A DNA stretch of 64,000 nt, from assembly GCF_030129945.1 (NCBI RefSeq), contig NZ_JARRAF010000018.1:34403-98402 (forward strand), read 5' to 3'. Positions 28,248 through 39,059 of this stretch are shown piece after piece. A program made the position numbers and the translations under genes. The notes beneath the pieces were generated by a model that saw only the letters and a list, made by a program, of their open reading frames with translations, searched no databases and had not been told where the DNA came from. The stretch's first letter is position 1. Each line of letters starts with the position of its first letter. The stretch comes from Parachitinimonas caeni (GTDB taxonomy: Bacteria; Pseudomonadota; Gammaproteobacteria; Burkholderiales; Chitinimonadaceae).

Positions 28248-28298
28248 CTTTACGAGGACGCGACTCGTGCCTGTATCTTCGGCACACAAGGAATACGA

Positions 28299-31184
28299 AT
28301 GACCCAAATGAATGTTAGCCAATTTGCTGCAGAACTGAAGATGCCGCATGAACAGCTGCTTGAACAGTTGCGTGCAGCAGGTGTTGAAAAGCGTAATGCT
28401 GATGATCAGTTGACTGAGCAAGATAAATCGAAATTGCTGGATTACCTTCGCAAGGTGCATGGCCAGCAGACCGATAAGCAGCGTATTACGCTGACTCGTA
28501 AGCAGACAAGTGAGATTAAAAAATCTGATGCTACCGGCAAGGCTAGAACCATCCAGGTTGAGGTAAAGAAAAAGCGCGTAGTAGAAGCGCCTTCCTCAGT
28601 TCAAAGGAGTGGCGAAGAGGATGAGTCTGCGCATTCCGAAGTGGATTTGGATCAGGGTGTCGTCCGCGGAGGTGACGAGCAGGCTGAGGTTGAGTTGCCG
28701 GTCGTAACGCCTATCGCAGAGCCTGAGAATATAGTAGAAGAGGTGGCTACGGCTGCTCACGAGCCGGACGTCGTGATGGAACCCAAGGTTGTTGAGCTGG
28801 ATGTAGAGATGGCGGCCAATAAGGTCGAGGAGGTTGAATCTGAGGTGGCTGGGGCTACCCCTGAGGCGGCCCCTGTTGTTGCTGCGGAAGAGGTGGTTCG
28901 GCGGGCTCCTCCAGCAATTGATGCTGCTGAACTGGCGGCCCGCGAGTCGGAAGCGAAGCGACAGGCGGAGCTATTTGCTCGGCAGGCTGCGGAAATCAAG
29001 GCGAAGCAGGAGCGTGAGATGGCTAAGAGGCTCGCTGCTCAACAGGCTCAGAATCCTGTTGAAGTAAAGCCTGTAGCAACAACGCAAGAGCCCATCAAGC
29101 AAGCACCCCGCCAGCAGACTGAGCATACCCTGCACAAGCCGGCTTCTAAGGGCAATGTGCCGAACAAGACTTCGGTATCTCCTGCTCAGCGTCAACAGAC
29201 AGTTCAGCCTGCAGCAGTTCCTACATCAGCATCGGCGGCTACCAGTGAGAAGAAGCCTAGTGGTGGAAAGAAAGCAGGTCCGGCTACGGCTAAGAATGAG
29301 TGGGGCGATGGTGGTAAGAAGCGTGGCCTGAAGGTTCGCGGTGGAGATGCGGGCGGTGATTGGAAGTCAAAAAAAGGTGGCAAGTCTCGTGGAGATAACC
29401 AGCATAGCTTCACGCAACCGACAGAGCCTATCGTTAGAGATGTTTTGATTCCCGAGACTATTACTGTTGGGGATCTTGCTCACAAGATGGCCGTCAAAGC
29501 GGCAGAGGTCATCAAAGTACTGATGAAAATGGGCATGATGGTTACGATTAACCAAGTGCTTGATCAAGAGACTGCGATGATTGTGGCGGAAGAAATGGGG
29601 CATAAACCTCAGGCCGCCAAGACGGACGATCCAGAAGCATATCTGGGGGATGATGCTGCTATTGAGCATGAGTTGATCCCGCGTGCACCAGTGGTAACGG
29701 TGATGGGTCACGTTGACCACGGTAAAACTTCTCTTCTGGATTACATCCGGCGTGCCAAGGTTGCCTCTGGTGAGGCTGGTGGCATTACTCAGCATATTGG
29801 TGCGTATCATGTGGAAACACCGCGCGGAGTTATTACTTTCCTAGACACGCCGGGTCATGAGGCTTTTACCGCCATGCGTGCTCGCGGTGCCAAAGTGACG
29901 GATTTAGTTGTCTTGGTTGTTGCTGCAGATGACGGCGTGATGCCGCAGACCATTGAAGCAATCCACCATGCCAAAGCTGCGAAAGTGCCTATCGTTGTTG
30001 CAGTAAACAAGATCGACAAGGCTGATGCGAATGCGGAGAAAATTCGTCAGGAGCTAGTGGCGCATGAGGTAGTGCCTGAAGATTGGGGCGGCGACTCCAT
30101 GTTCATCAATGTCTCGGCGAAGACTGGCCAAGGGATTGATGATTTGCTCGAAGGCATACTGTTGCAGGCGGAAGTTCTGGAGTTGACCGCCGCGACAGAT
30201 TCTCCTGCGAAAGGCATCATTATTGAGGCTAGACTGGATAAAGGCCGCGGCCCGGTGGCGACGATGCTGGTTCAGTCTGGTACCTTGCGCAAGGGTGATG
30301 TTGTGCTGGCTGGCGGTGTGTTTGGCCGTGTCCGTGCAATGCTTGATGAGAATGGTCGCGCGATCAACGAGGCGGGGCCATCAATTCCCGTAGAGATCTT
30401 GGGTTTGTCTGAAGTACCAGGGGCCGGTGAGGACTCAATGGTGCTGGCGGATGAGAAGAAAGCCCGAGAAATTGCCTTGTTCCGCCAAGGGAAGTTCCGT
30501 GATGTTCGTCTCGCCAAGCAGCAGGCTGCCAAGCTGGAGAATATGTTCGCCAATATGGGCGAAGGCGAAGTACAGACATTGGCAGTGATTGTTAAGGCTG
30601 ATGTTCAGGGTTCCTATGAAGCGCTGTCCCATAGCCTGCAGAAACTGTCAACTGCTGAGGTGCGTGTAAATATTCTGCACTCAGGTGTTGGCGGTATTAC
30701 GGAATCAGATATCAACTTGGCACTTGCGTCGAAGGCGGTTGTGATCGGCTTCAATGTGCGTGCGGATGCTGCTGCCCGTAAGCTTGCTGAAAATGAAGGT
30801 GTCGATATTCGTTACTACAACATCATTTACGACGCTGTAGATGATGTTAAGGCTGCCTTGTCTGGCATGTTGGCACCTGAGCGCAAGGAGCAGATCATAG
30901 GTCAGGTCGAGATTCGCCAAGTCTTCCATATCTCGAAGGTTGGCACGATTGCTGGCTGTTTAGTTCTTGATGGAATTGTGAAGCGGGCAAGCAGCGTACG
31001 CGTATTGCGTAACAACGTAGTTATTCATCAGGGTGAACTGGATTCCTTGAAGCGGTTCAAAGATGACGTCAAGGAAGTAAAGGGTGGCTTTGAGTGCGGC
31101 TTGTCATTGCGCAATTTCAACGATATCCAGGAAGGTGATCAGCTGGAAGTCTTCGAGATCGTGGAAATCGCAAGAACGCTTTAA
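28299..31184 (+). CDS. infB: Translation initiation factor IF-2
   Basis: The 961-residue GTPase delivers initiator tRNA to the 30S subunit. An IF2 N-terminal subdomain ([20 protein letters not shown]) is followed by a long low-complexity Ala/Glu/Val/Lys-rich region (about residues 85-380), which accounts for the large size. The G domain starts with GHVDHGKTS near residue 470, with [17 protein letters not shown] and [11 protein letters not shown]. The C-terminal fMet-tRNA-binding domain ends the protein. Together with nusA it is in the canonical order. Confidence 0.98.
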   Translation: MTQMNVSQFAAELKMPHEQLLEQLRAAGVEKRNADDQLTEQDKSKLLDYLRKVHGQQTDKQRITLTRKQTSEIKKSDATGKARTIQVEVKKKRVVEAPSSVQRSGEEDESAHSEVDLDQGVVRGGDEQAEVELPVVTPIAEPENIVEEVATAAHEPDVVMEPKVVELDVEMAANKVEEVESEVAGATPEAAPVVAAEEVVRRAPPAIDAAELAARESEAKRQAELFARQAAEIKAKQEREMAKRLAAQQAQNPVEVKPVATTQEPIKQAPRQQTEHTLHKPASKGNVPNKTSVSPAQRQQTVQPAAVPTSASAATSEKKPSGGKKAGPATAKNEWGDGGKKRGLKVRGGDAGGDWKSKKGGKSRGDNQHSFTQPTEPIVRDVLIPETITVGDLAHKMAVKAAEVIKVLMKMGMMVTINQVLDQETAMIVAEEMGHKPQAAKTDDPEAYLGDDAAIEHELIPRAPVVTVMGHVDHGKTSLLDYIRRAKVASGEAGGITQHIGAYHVETPRGVITFLDTPGHEAFTAMRARGAKVTDLVVLVVAADDGVMPQTIEAIHHAKAAKVPIVVAVNKIDKADANAEKIRQELVAHEVVPEDWGGDSMFINVSAKTGQGIDDLLEGILLQAEVLELTAATDSPAKGIIIEARLDKGRGPVATMLVQSGTLRKGDVVLAGGVFGRVRAMLDENGRAINEAGPSIPVEILGLSEVPGAGEDSMVLADEKKAREIALFRQGKFRDVRLAKQQAAKLENMFANMGEGEVQTLAVIVKADVQGSYEALSHSLQKLSTAEVRVNILHSGVGGITESDINLALASKAVVIGFNVRADAAARKLAENEGVDIRYYNIIYDAVDDVKAALSGMLAPERKEQIIGQVEIRQVFHISKVGTIAGCLVLDGIVKRASSVRVLRNNVVIHQGELDSLKRFKDDVKEVKGGFECGLSLRNFNDIQEGDQLEVFEIVEIARTL

Positions 31185-31213
31185 TTGAGCAACGTATTTA
31201 TTTGTAGGTAAAC

Positions 31214-31258
31214 AAGGGGGAAGGGGTGCGATGTTCGCCATCGTTCCTTTCCCCTTTT
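31214..31258 (+). other. Stem-loop between infB and rbfA
   Basis: AAGGGG-G-AAGG pairs with CCTT-T-CCCCTT around an inner CGATG/CATCG stem, followed by TTTT. It resembles a leaky intrinsic terminator or an RNase processing site that could lower expression of rbfA-truB relative to infB. Confidence 0.6.
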
Positions 31259-31288
31259 GTGTTCGAGGGGCCCTAAGGGCTGGCGGCT

Positions 31289-31666
31289 ATGGCGAGAGAT
31301 TTTTCGAGATCAGACCGGATTGCTCAGCAAATTCAGCGCGAGCTGGCTGAGTTGTTGCGAACTGAACTAAAGGATCCGAGACTCGGGTTCGTGACGATTA
31401 CAGATGTGGAAGTGACCAGAGATTATTCGGTTGCAAAAGTATTTTTTACCTTGATGCGAGGCGAGGACTCCCAGACGCAGATAATTCTGGAACGTTCGGC
31501 CGGTTTTCTGCGCCGCGAGCTTTCTCGGCGTATTACCCTGTTCAAGATGCCGGAGTTGCGTTTCTCTTATGATCATTCGGTAGAGCGTGGCATGTCGCTT
31601 GATCGATTGATTGATGAGGCGGTTAAGTCCTCCCGGACGGATGCAGATGAAGGCGAGACTGAATGA
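31289..31666 (+). CDS. rbfA: Ribosome-binding factor A
   Basis: A 125-residue KH-like protein required for late 16S rRNA maturation and cold adaptation. Diagnostic strings are SDRIAQQIQRELAELLRTEL, KDPRLGFVTITDVEVTRDYS and ELRFSYDHSVERGM. Its stop overlaps the truB start by four bases (ATGA), indicating translational coupling. Confidence 0.97.
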   Translation: MARDFSRSDRIAQQIQRELAELLRTELKDPRLGFVTITDVEVTRDYSVAKVFFTLMRGEDSQTQIILERSAGFLRRELSRRITLFKMPELRFSYDHSVERGMSLDRLIDEAVKSSRTDADEGETE

Positions 31667-32577
31667 AGCGGAGCAAGCGCCCGGTTAATGGCGTTTTACT
31701 GTTGGATAAGCCTTATCGGGCTTCCAGCAATATGGCCTTGCAAAAAGCCCGCTGGCTGATGAATGCGGAGAAGGCGGGGCACACCGGCGTGTTGGATCCT
31801 CTGGCAACGGGGTTGTTGCCACTGTGCTTTGGGGAGGCGACCAAGTTCGCTCAACGTTTACTTGATTCGGACAAAGCATATTTAGCCGAGCTGAAATTGG
31901 GTGAGACTACGACAACGGGCGATCTTGAAGGGGAAATTGTTGAGCAGCGGCCGGTATCTGTTTCGGGTGAACAGATTATTAAGGTGTTGTGTGGCTTTGT
32001 GGGTGAGCAGGATCAGCTGCCGCCGATGTACTCTGCATTGAAGTATCAAGGGAAGGCCCTTTATGAATATGCGCGGCAGGGTGTTGAAGTTGAGAGAGCG
32101 GCTCGGCGTATCACGATTCATGATATTCAATTGCAATCCTTGAGCGGTAACGCTTTATCAATTGCTGTTCGATGCAGCAAGGGTACTTACATTCGTACGC
32201 TGGCAGAGGATATTGGGAAAGCTTTGGGGTGTGGCGCACATCTGACCGCGCTACGCCGCCAGGGAACGGCGCGCTTTGATATTCAGGATGCAATAACCCT
32301 AGAGGCACTAGAGGCGCTTGATCTAGAACAGAGAGATAGCCTGTTACTGCCGGCAGATGTTTTGGTTCTAGATCTGCCAGAGATCTTTCTTGATTCAGAA
32401 TCAGCGCGACGCCTTTGTCATGGTATGTCCGTGCGCTATCAGCCGGAAAGTGCGATAATCGGCGACTTCCGCCTGTACCGGGGTACTTCAGACGGTAGGC
32501 GTGAGTTTATCGGCTTGGGTGAGTTGGCAAGTAATTGCACGCTTTATCCGCGAAGGTTGCTGGCAAGCAGTCAATGA
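31663..32577 (+). CDS. truB: tRNA pseudouridine-55 synthase
   Basis: The 304-residue enzyme forms pseudouridine 55 in the T-loop of tRNAs. The catalytic aspartate is D45 in TGVLDPLATGLLPLCFGEAT, with KPYRASSNMALQKARW before it and the C-terminal substrate-binding region including CSKGTYIRTLAEDIG. A PUA-like C-terminal domain follows. Gene order rbfA-truB-rpsO-pnp is the usual one. Confidence 0.97.
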   Translation: MKRSKRPVNGVLLLDKPYRASSNMALQKARWLMNAEKAGHTGVLDPLATGLLPLCFGEATKFAQRLLDSDKAYLAELKLGETTTTGDLEGEIVEQRPVSVSGEQIIKVLCGFVGEQDQLPPMYSALKYQGKALYEYARQGVEVERAARRITIHDIQLQSLSGNALSIAVRCSKGTYIRTLAEDIGKALGCGAHLTALRRQGTARFDIQDAITLEALEALDLEQRDSLLLPADVLVLDLPEIFLDSESARRLCHGMSVRYQPESAIIGDFRLYRGTSDGRREFIGLGELASNCTLYPRRLLASSQ

Positions 32578-32590
32578 TTGCCAGTTTGGG

Positions 32591-32645
32591 AGCAAGGATG
32601 GGTTCAGGCTCGCCTTGCTTGTCTAGCGCGTGAGCGCTTTTATAT
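32591..32645 (+). promoter_or_regulatory. Two leader stem-loops before rpsO
   Basis: AGCAAGG (32591-32597) pairs with CCTTGCT (32613-32619), and AGCGC-GTGA-GCGCT (32625-32638) is followed by TTTTAT. They lie in the truB-rpsO gap and may end truB transcripts or belong to an rpsO leader. Confidence 0.5.
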
Positions 32646-32661
32646 TTGGAGTTTTATTTAA

Positions 32662-32931
32662 ATGTCTATCAGCACCGAACAAAAAGCTGAAATCGTTAAG
32701 CAATACCAGCGCGTCGCCGGTGACACTGGATCCCCAGAAGTACAAGTTGCATTGTTGACCGCACGTATTAACGACTTGACTGGTCACTTCAAGGCCAACA
32801 TGAAGGATCACCACTCTCGTCGTGGTTTGCTGAAGATGGTTAGCCGTCGTCGCAAGTTGCTTGACTACTACAAGCGTACTAACTTGGAAGGCTACCGTGA
32901 GCTGATTGCTCGCCTCGGTCTGCGCAAGTAA
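32662..32931 (+). CDS. rpsO: 30S ribosomal protein S15
   Basis: The 89-residue product matches S15 in full: [40 protein letters not shown] and [21 protein letters not shown]15 binds 16S rRNA early in 30S assembly and in enteric bacteria represses its own translation. It is followed by an intrinsic terminator before pnp. Confidence 0.98.
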   Translation: MSISTEQKAEIVKQYQRVAGDTGSPEVQVALLTARINDLTGHFKANMKDHHSRRGLLKMVSRRRKLLDYYKRTNLEGYRELIARLGLRK

Positions 32932-32943
32932 GGTATATGTAAA

Positions 32944-32973
32944 GGTCGCGGATTCATCCGCGACTTTTTTTTT
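32944..32973 (+). terminator. Intrinsic terminator after rpsO
   Basis: GTCGCGGA, loop TTCA, TCCGCGAC is followed by nine T residues, a textbook terminator. Confidence 0.93.
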
Positions 32974-33023
32974 GAAGTAGATGTTCTTTTTGTAATGCTC
33001 GCCTACAGTAATTCAGGGATGCA

Positions 33024-33114
33024 AGGTTCCAGCCGTTCTGAAGCGCTGTTGGCTGTTTGTTGTGCATGTTGTGGCTGGAACCTCGGTACATGGGATGTTC
33101 CCTCGGCCGTACCG
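33024..33114 (+). promoter_or_regulatory. pnp leader stem-loops
   Basis: AGGTTCCAGCC (33024-33034) pairs perfectly with GGCTGGAACCT (33073-33083), and directly after it CGGTAC (33084-33089) pairs with GTACCG (33109-33114). They lie 61-151 bases before the pnp start. In E. coli a long pnp leader hairpin is cut by RNase III and then used by PNPase to autoregulate; these hairpins sit where such a structure is expected. Confidence 0.65.
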
Positions 33115-33174
33115 AAACACTAATTGTCGCGCCGCTTTGGCTGAAAGTGGCATGTTGTTGAACGAAGGAAAACT

Positions 33175-35310
33175 GTGTTGACACCTATTCGTAAAACTTT
33201 TGCCTATGGCAAGCATACCGTTACCTTTGAAACCGGAGAGATTGCCCGTCAGGCATCCGGTGCGGTAATGGTCCACATGGACGATACGGTAGTGCTTGTT
33301 ACCGTGGTGGGTGCCAAGAATGTAAAACCCGGTCAGGATTTTTTTCCTCTGACCGTTGATTATCAAGAACGTACTTACGCCGCAGGCAAGATTCCTGGCG
33401 GCTTTTTCAAGCGTGAAGGCCGTCCTTCGGAAAAGGAGATCCTTACCAGCCGCTTGATTGATCGTCCGATCCGCCCGCTGTTTCCTGAGGGGTTCTATAA
33501 CGAAATCCAGATTGTAGCGACCGTCATGTCGGTCAACCCTGAAGTGGATCCTGACATCCCAGCCATGCTGGGTGCATCTGCTGCATTGGCGATTGCTGGG
33601 GTGCCGTTCCAGGGGCCGATTGGTGCTGCTCGTGTTGGTTATATTGATGGCCAATATGTCCTGAATCCGTCTCTGACCGAACTCAAGACCTCCCAGTTGG
33701 ATCTCGTGGTAGCTGGTACTGATCTGGCGGTGCTGATGGTGGAGTCCGAAGCTCAGGAGCTTTCCGAGGCAATCATGCTAGGGGCGGTGGTGTTTGGCCA
33801 CGACCAGATGCAAGCTGCCATCAAGGCAATCAATGAGCTTGCAGATGAAGTCAATCCTGAACTGTGGGACTGGCAAGCGCCTGCTAGGGATGAGGCACTG
33901 GAAGCACAGGTTGGCGCCTTGGCTGAAGAAGGTCTGAAGATGGCCTTCCGTATCCCCCAGAAGCAGTTGCGCACCGCAAAGATTGATGAGACCTGGAAAA
34001 AGGTCGAAGCAGCTCTGATTACAGAAGATACCGATACATTGCGCGCCAATCAGATCCGCGACATTTTCCATGGTATGGAAGCTCATATCGTGCGTAACCA
34101 GATTCTGGACGGCTATCCTCGTATTGACGGCCGTGATACTCGCACCGTTCGTCCGATTACCATCCGTAATGGCGTGTTGCCTCGGACCCATGGTTCCGCA
34201 TTGTTTACCCGTGGTGAAACGCAAGGTCTCGTGGTTGCCACATTGGGAACCAAGATGGATGAGCAGATCATTGATGCGCTGACTGGCGAATACACCGAGC
34301 GCTTCATGCTGCACTACAATTTCCCTCCGTACTCAACAGGCGAAACGGGGCGCGTTGGTGCGCCGAAGCGGCGTGAAATTGGTCATGGTCGTTTAGCAAA
34401 GCGTGCGTTGGTGGCGGTACTGCCGAAGCAAGAAGATTTTAGCTATTCGATGCGTGTCGTATCAGAGATCACTGAGTCGAACGGTTCTTCGTCCATGGCA
34501 TCCGTATGTGGTGGTTGCTTGGCGCTGATGGATGCGGGTGTACCGTTGAAGGCGCACGTGGCCGGAATTGCCATGGGCTTGATCAAGGAAGACAAGCGTT
34601 TCGCAGTATTGACCGATATTCTGGGGGATGAAGATCACCTAGGTGATATGGACTTCAAGGTTGCCGGTACCGAAAACGGGGTGACGGCGCTTCAGATGGA
34701 TATCAAGATCAACGGCATCACCAAAGAAATTATGCGCGTGGCGTTGGATCAGGCCAAGGAAGGTCGCTTGCATATTCTGAATGTGATGAAGGGGGCTATG
34801 GGCGAGCATCGCTCCGAGGTCAGCCAGCATGCGCCTCGCCTGTACACCATGAAGATCAATCCCGAGAAGATCCGTGATGTGATTGGCAAGGGTGGCGCCG
34901 TGATTCGTGCGATTACCGAAGAGACCGGAACTCAGATCGACATCCAGGATGACGGCACGATCACGATTGCCTCTGTTTCGGCTGACGGTGCCGATGCGGC
35001 TCGTCGCCGTATTGAAGAGATTACCGCTGAAGTTGAAATCGGCAAGATCTACGAAGGCAGTGTCGTGAAGATTCTGGACAAGAACGTAGGCGCCATTGTG
35101 CAGATCATGCCTGGCCGCGACGGTTTGGTTCACGTCTCCCAAATTGCTAACGAGCGCGTAAACAACGTGGCGGATTACTTGAAGGAAGGCCAAGCTGTTC
35201 GCGTCAAAGTTATCGAGCAGGATGAGAAGGGTCGGATCCGCTTGTCGATCAAGGCGGTTTTGAATGAGGAAGCGCAGGCAGCTGCGCCAGTAGTTGCCTC
35301 AGAAGCCTGA
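33175..35310 (+). CDS. pnp: Polyribonucleotide nucleotidyltransferase (PNPase)
   Basis: The 711-residue exoribonuclease degrades RNA 3' to 5' using phosphate and is part of the degradosome in many bacteria. Two RNase PH-like domains (first with [20 protein letters not shown], second with [20 protein letters not shown]) are followed by a KH domain ([18 protein letters not shown]) and an S1 domain (about residues 620-690). The start is GTG at 33175 with AAGGAA five bases upstream. Length is normal. Confidence 0.98.
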   Translation: MLTPIRKTFAYGKHTVTFETGEIARQASGAVMVHMDDTVVLVTVVGAKNVKPGQDFFPLTVDYQERTYAAGKIPGGFFKREGRPSEKEILTSRLIDRPIRPLFPEGFYNEIQIVATVMSVNPEVDPDIPAMLGASAALAIAGVPFQGPIGAARVGYIDGQYVLNPSLTELKTSQLDLVVAGTDLAVLMVESEAQELSEAIMLGAVVFGHDQMQAAIKAINELADEVNPELWDWQAPARDEALEAQVGALAEEGLKMAFRIPQKQLRTAKIDETWKKVEAALITEDTDTLRANQIRDIFHGMEAHIVRNQILDGYPRIDGRDTRTVRPITIRNGVLPRTHGSALFTRGETQGLVVATLGTKMDEQIIDALTGEYTERFMLHYNFPPYSTGETGRVGAPKRREIGHGRLAKRALVAVLPKQEDFSYSMRVVSEITESNGSSSMASVCGGCLALMDAGVPLKAHVAGIAMGLIKEDKRFAVLTDILGDEDHLGDMDFKVAGTENGVTALQMDIKINGITKEIMRVALDQAKEGRLHILNVMKGAMGEHRSEVSQHAPRLYTMKINPEKIRDVIGKGGAVIRAITEETGTQIDIQDDGTITIASVSADGADAARRRIEEITAEVEIGKIYEGSVVKILDKNVGAIVQIMPGRDGLVHVSQIANERVNNVADYLKEGQAVRVKVIEQDEKGRIRLSIKAVLNEEAQAAAPVVASEA

Positions 35311-35331
35311 TCAGACTGTTTGGCAGTATAC

Positions 35332-35369
35332 AAACCCCCGCTACGAGAGTAGTGGGGGTTTTGCTTTTT
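35332..35369 (+). terminator. Intrinsic terminator of pnp
   Basis: AAACCCCCGCTAC and GTAGTGGGGGTTTT form a stem with a GAGA loop, followed by GCTTTTT. It ends the pnp transcript 21 bases after the stop codon. Confidence 0.88.
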
Positions 35370-35689
35370 GGGGTTCTCTGAAAGCGCCGTGCTGCGCATG
35401 TGGTAAGAATTTTAAGTAAGTCGCCTTGCGCTGCGTTCGTTACCTTGCAAGTTTGTCGAGTGAGAACCCTCAACAGTTCTTGTGACTGCCGGATCTTGCG
35501 CAATCAACCGATTTGCGAAAGCGATGTGCGTGGTCGATACTGATTTGGGAGTGCTTCTGGCTATCAGCTTGGCTTTAAAGCCATTGCATAGCCAGTCGTC
35601 GATGTTGGTGTTTCGGATATTTTCCTTGCGGTGCAGGCCGAAAACCAAACGAATCTACCTCATGTGCCGGATCAGGGAGCCGCCCTTCA
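35370..35689. other. Intergenic region between pnp and the GGDEF-EAL genes
   Basis: No gene, RNA or repeat was recognised; it presumably holds the promoter of the downstream c-di-GMP genes. The GGGAG just before 35690 serves as ribosome binding site. Confidence 0.5.
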
Positions 35690-38600
35690 ATGACAACAGC
35701 GGAAGCCGACCGCGCATCCCATCCATCCAGAGCAACAGCCTGGTGGACTTGGCTTGTTCCGCTGCTGGTGTTTCAGCTTGGTAGTCAGGTTTCACTTTTT
35801 CTCCCGCTTGGTCTTCAGAGTTCTGCGCTATATCTACCGACGGCTTTAGGGCTGGTGCTTGTACACTGGTGGGGACCTCGCATTCTCCCGGCTTTGTATC
35901 TGAGTGCTGCAGCATCTTCAGCGTTGTGGCTCGGCGAATTGCATTGGCACTCCTTGTTGCATCCTCTGCCGGAAGTCCTGACCGTCGGTCTGTCGTGGTT
36001 TCTGTTTCATGGGCTGGTGCATCATCCACCCCGCCTGTCTCGGCAGCGTGATCTGCATTGGTTCATTGCGATGGGGGGAGCGTTGCCGATTACCATCGGT
36101 GCGATCTGGGCGCAGTTTCAGCTTTATTTATTGGGCGAGTTGCTGCCAGAGGAAGCGGGTTGGGGGATTCTCAATGGCTGGGTCGCAGATCTATTGGCGG
36201 GCTTGGTAATCAGCCTGCCGATCCTGTACTGGCTCGAACGGCGCAGCAACCCCTGGTGGGGCACATTGTCTCGGCGGGGCAAGCTCGAAATGGTTCTGCT
36301 CTGCCTGGGGCCGTTAATGCTGAGTCGTTGGTTACCGGTACACCCTTACTGGTATGCCTACGCGGGATTTGCATTGCTATCGGCGCTGCGGCATGGCATC
36401 CCTGCGGCCATGCTGATGAATGGCTGGATCGTGCTGTTGACTTTGGCCTTGCCTGTCATTGCTTCCGGGGCGCGTGGCATCTTGAGCGAGGGGGTTGAGA
36501 TCCATGAGGTGTATCTGAGCCTGATAGTCATGAGTCTCGCTGCGGTATGGATTGGCGCTGCGGTCGGCCATTTGCGGCAGCAAGTGGCGGAACTGAAGCG
36601 AGCGCAGGAGGCCCTGCGGGACAGCGAAAACACCGCACATAAGTACCGGCATCTGGTATCGGCAAGTTCAGACCTGATTGCCTTGGTTGATACCCATGAA
36701 CATTGTGTGATAGCGAATGACACCTTGAAGTATTACCTCGGAAGAGAGGGGCTGGCGTTTTCTGCTGAAAATCTGGTGCAGCTGTGGGGTGCCGAGATGG
36801 CCAATGCTCTCAAGCCGGCATTTTTGGGGGCATTGCAAGGTAAAGGGGTTACCAGCAAGGACTGGACGACCTTGAATGGTCAGCGTTGCTTTCTGGATGT
36901 GCATGTCGATCCCTACCGCGATGATCAAGGGGCTGTGCAGGGAGTTGTCTTTTCTGCCCGCGACTTGAGCGAAGAAGCGCATTTACTGCAGCTTCAGCAG
37001 CAGACCCAGGAAGTGGCAAAGGTGGGCGGCTGGGAAATGGACTGCCGCAGCGATGAATTGAGCTGGACTCAAGAGTGCTATCGCCTGCATGGCATCGGAT
37101 CTGACTTCAAGCTGGATCTGGGAAGCATGCTGGGGTTGTACAGCCCGGTTGATAGTGATCAATTTGCGGTGGTTCTGGAGTCTGCACGCCAGTCAGGTGA
37201 AGAGTTTGATATTGAAGTGACCTGTGCGCGGGATCAGCAATTGCTGCGAGTAACGGCCAAAGTCGAGCGCAACGGAGAAGGGCGGGTCATCCGGCTATTT
37301 GGTTCTTATCAGGACATTACCGAACAGCGACGGGCTGAGGCCCAAGCCCGGCTGGCGGCAACGGTGTTTGCCAATAGTGCCGAAAGTATTGTGGTGGCCG
37401 ATGCCAACCGCCGTATCGTCACGGTCAACCAAGCATTCACCAAGATTACCGGGTTTGCGGACACGGAAGTTTTGGGACGTGATCTGCACTTTCTGGCGTC
37501 GGATATTCAGGATCAGTCGTTTTATAGCCGGATATGGCTGGATATTGAACAGTATGGCTGCTGGCAGGGCGAGGTATGGAACCGCCGCAAAAATGGCGAC
37601 TTGTACCCGGAGTGGCAGACACTCAGCATGGCTTATGATGAACAAGGGCGCGTTGCAAACTATATCTGCGTGTGTTCAGACGTATCGGCACACAAGGAAG
37701 CGGTGGCGCAAGTCGAACATCTGGCCAACTACGACCCGTTGACGGAGTTGCCAAACCGCGCGCTGCTGCTGGATCGGATCGGTCAGGCGATTGTGATGGC
37801 GGAGCGCAATCGCAAACAGATTGCTTTGATGTTTATTGACCTGGACCGCTTCAAGAACATCAACGATTCGCTAGGCCATAGTGTTGGTGATCAGGTATTG
37901 ACTCAAGTAGCGGACCGCCTGAAATGGTGCTTGCGATCGTCCGATACCATTTGCCGCTATGGCGGCGATGAATTTGTGGTGTTGCTGCCAGATGTGGATG
38001 AGCCTGCCGATGCTGCGCTGGTTGCCAAGAAACTGGTAGAGACCGTGGCATGGCCGTTTCAGGTGCAAGGCAATGAGCTGACCATCACACCCAGCATCGG
38101 TATCAGCATCTACCCCGCCGATGGGCACGACATTGATACCTTGCTGAAGAATGCCGATGCTGCGATGTACCACGCCAAGGCATCAGGCCGGAATAACTTC
38201 CAGTTTTACACGCAGGAGCTCAATGGCCGTACCTATGACTACCTGATGGTTGAAAACCAGTTGCGTCGGGCCATTGAGCGCAAGGAGTTTCAACTGTATT
38301 ACCAGCCGCAGATCGAGCTGGCCAGCGGCGCCTTGGTGGGCTGTGAGGCATTGATCCGCTGGATGCACCCCGAGCGCGGCATGGTGCCGCCGGATCGCTT
38401 TATTCCTGTGGCGGAAGACAGCGGGCTCATCGTCCGCATCGGGGAGTGGGCACTGATAGAGGCGTGTCGCCAGAACAAAGCTTGGCAGGAGCAAGGTTTG
38501 CCGGCGATTCCGGTGGCCGTCAACCTTTCCCCGGCGCAGTTTTCAAGCAGCATTACGGCAACGGTTGAGATTGCTCTGATGGAAACGGGGTTGTCAGCCC

Positions 38601-39052
38601 GGCACCTCGAGCTGGAAGTGACCGAAGGAGTGGTAATGCGTGACGCAATTGAAGTCATCGACACCTTGCGCGAACTCAAACGCATGGGGGTTCGGCTGTC
38701 GATTGATGACTTTGGTACCGGCTATTCCTCACTGTCTTACCTGCGGCGCTTCCCGATCGACAAACTCAAGGTAGACCGCTCGTTTGTGGATGAAATTGGC
38801 GCAGATGTCGATGACGAGGCGATTGCCTCGGCGATTATCGATCTGGCACATAGTCTTCGTCTGAAGGTGATTGCAGAAGGGGTGGAGACGGCGGATCAGG
38901 CGCGTTTCCTGCTGCAACGTGGCTGCGACCAGATTCAGGGGTTCCTGGTGAGCCGGCCGCTCTCAGCGGGCGCGATGGCAGAGTTTCTTCAAACATGGCG
39001 TGCAGACACCGGCCAGGCTTTGTTAACGTCATACCATGATGTGAAACCGTAG
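35690..39052 (+). CDS. MASE1-PAS-GGDEF-EAL membrane protein (c-di-GMP turnover)
   Basis: A 1120-residue inner-membrane protein. About eight to ten hydrophobic segments in residues 15-300 form a MASE1-like sensor; three PAS-type domains follow (about 320-440, 440-545, 550-670). The GGDEF domain has an intact YGGDEF motif at residues 757-762 and an allosteric I-site RSSD five residues before it. The EAL domain has EAL at 886-888 and DDFGTGYSSL. Both diguanylate cyclase and phosphodiesterase activities are therefore possible. It lies seven bases before a second GGDEF-EAL gene. The MASE1 assignment rests on topology and position. Confidence 0.85.
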   Translation: MTTAEADRASHPSRATAWWTWLVPLLVFQLGSQVSLFLPLGLQSSALYLPTALGLVLVHWWGPRILPALYLSAAASSALWLGELHWHSLLHPLPEVLTVGLSWFLFHGLVHHPPRLSRQRDLHWFIAMGGALPITIGAIWAQFQLYLLGELLPEEAGWGILNGWVADLLAGLVISLPILYWLERRSNPWWGTLSRRGKLEMVLLCLGPLMLSRWLPVHPYWYAYAGFALLSALRHGIPAAMLMNGWIVLLTLALPVIASGARGILSEGVEIHEVYLSLIVMSLAAVWIGAAVGHLRQQVAELKRAQEALRDSENTAHKYRHLVSASSDLIALVDTHEHCVIANDTLKYYLGREGLAFSAENLVQLWGAEMANALKPAFLGALQGKGVTSKDWTTLNGQRCFLDVHVDPYRDDQGAVQGVVFSARDLSEEAHLLQLQQQTQEVAKVGGWEMDCRSDELSWTQECYRLHGIGSDFKLDLGSMLGLYSPVDSDQFAVVLESARQSGEEFDIEVTCARDQQLLRVTAKVERNGEGRVIRLFGSYQDITEQRRAEAQARLAATVFANSAESIVVADANRRIVTVNQAFTKITGFADTEVLGRDLHFLASDIQDQSFYSRIWLDIEQYGCWQGEVWNRRKNGDLYPEWQTLSMAYDEQGRVANYICVCSDVSAHKEAVAQVEHLANYDPLTELPNRALLLDRIGQAIVMAERNRKQIALMFIDLDRFKNINDSLGHSVGDQVLTQVADRLKWCLRSSDTICRYGGDEFVVLLPDVDEPADAALVAKKLVETVAWPFQVQGNELTITPSIGISIYPADGHDIDTLLKNADAAMYHAKASGRNNFQFYTQELNGRTYDYLMVENQLRRAIERKEFQLYYQPQIELASGALVGCEALIRWMHPERGMVPPDRFIPVAEDSGLIVRIGEWALIEACRQNKAWQEQGLPAIPVAVNLSPAQFSSSITATVEIALMETGLSARHLELEVTEGVVMRDAIEVIDTLRELKRMGVRLSIDDFGTGYSSLSYLRRFPIDKLKVDRSFVDEIGADVDDEAIASAIIDLAHSLRLKVIAEGVETADQARFLLQRGCDQIQGFLVSRPLSAGAMAEFLQTWRADTGQALLTSYHDVKP

Positions 39053-39059
39053 GATCTGT

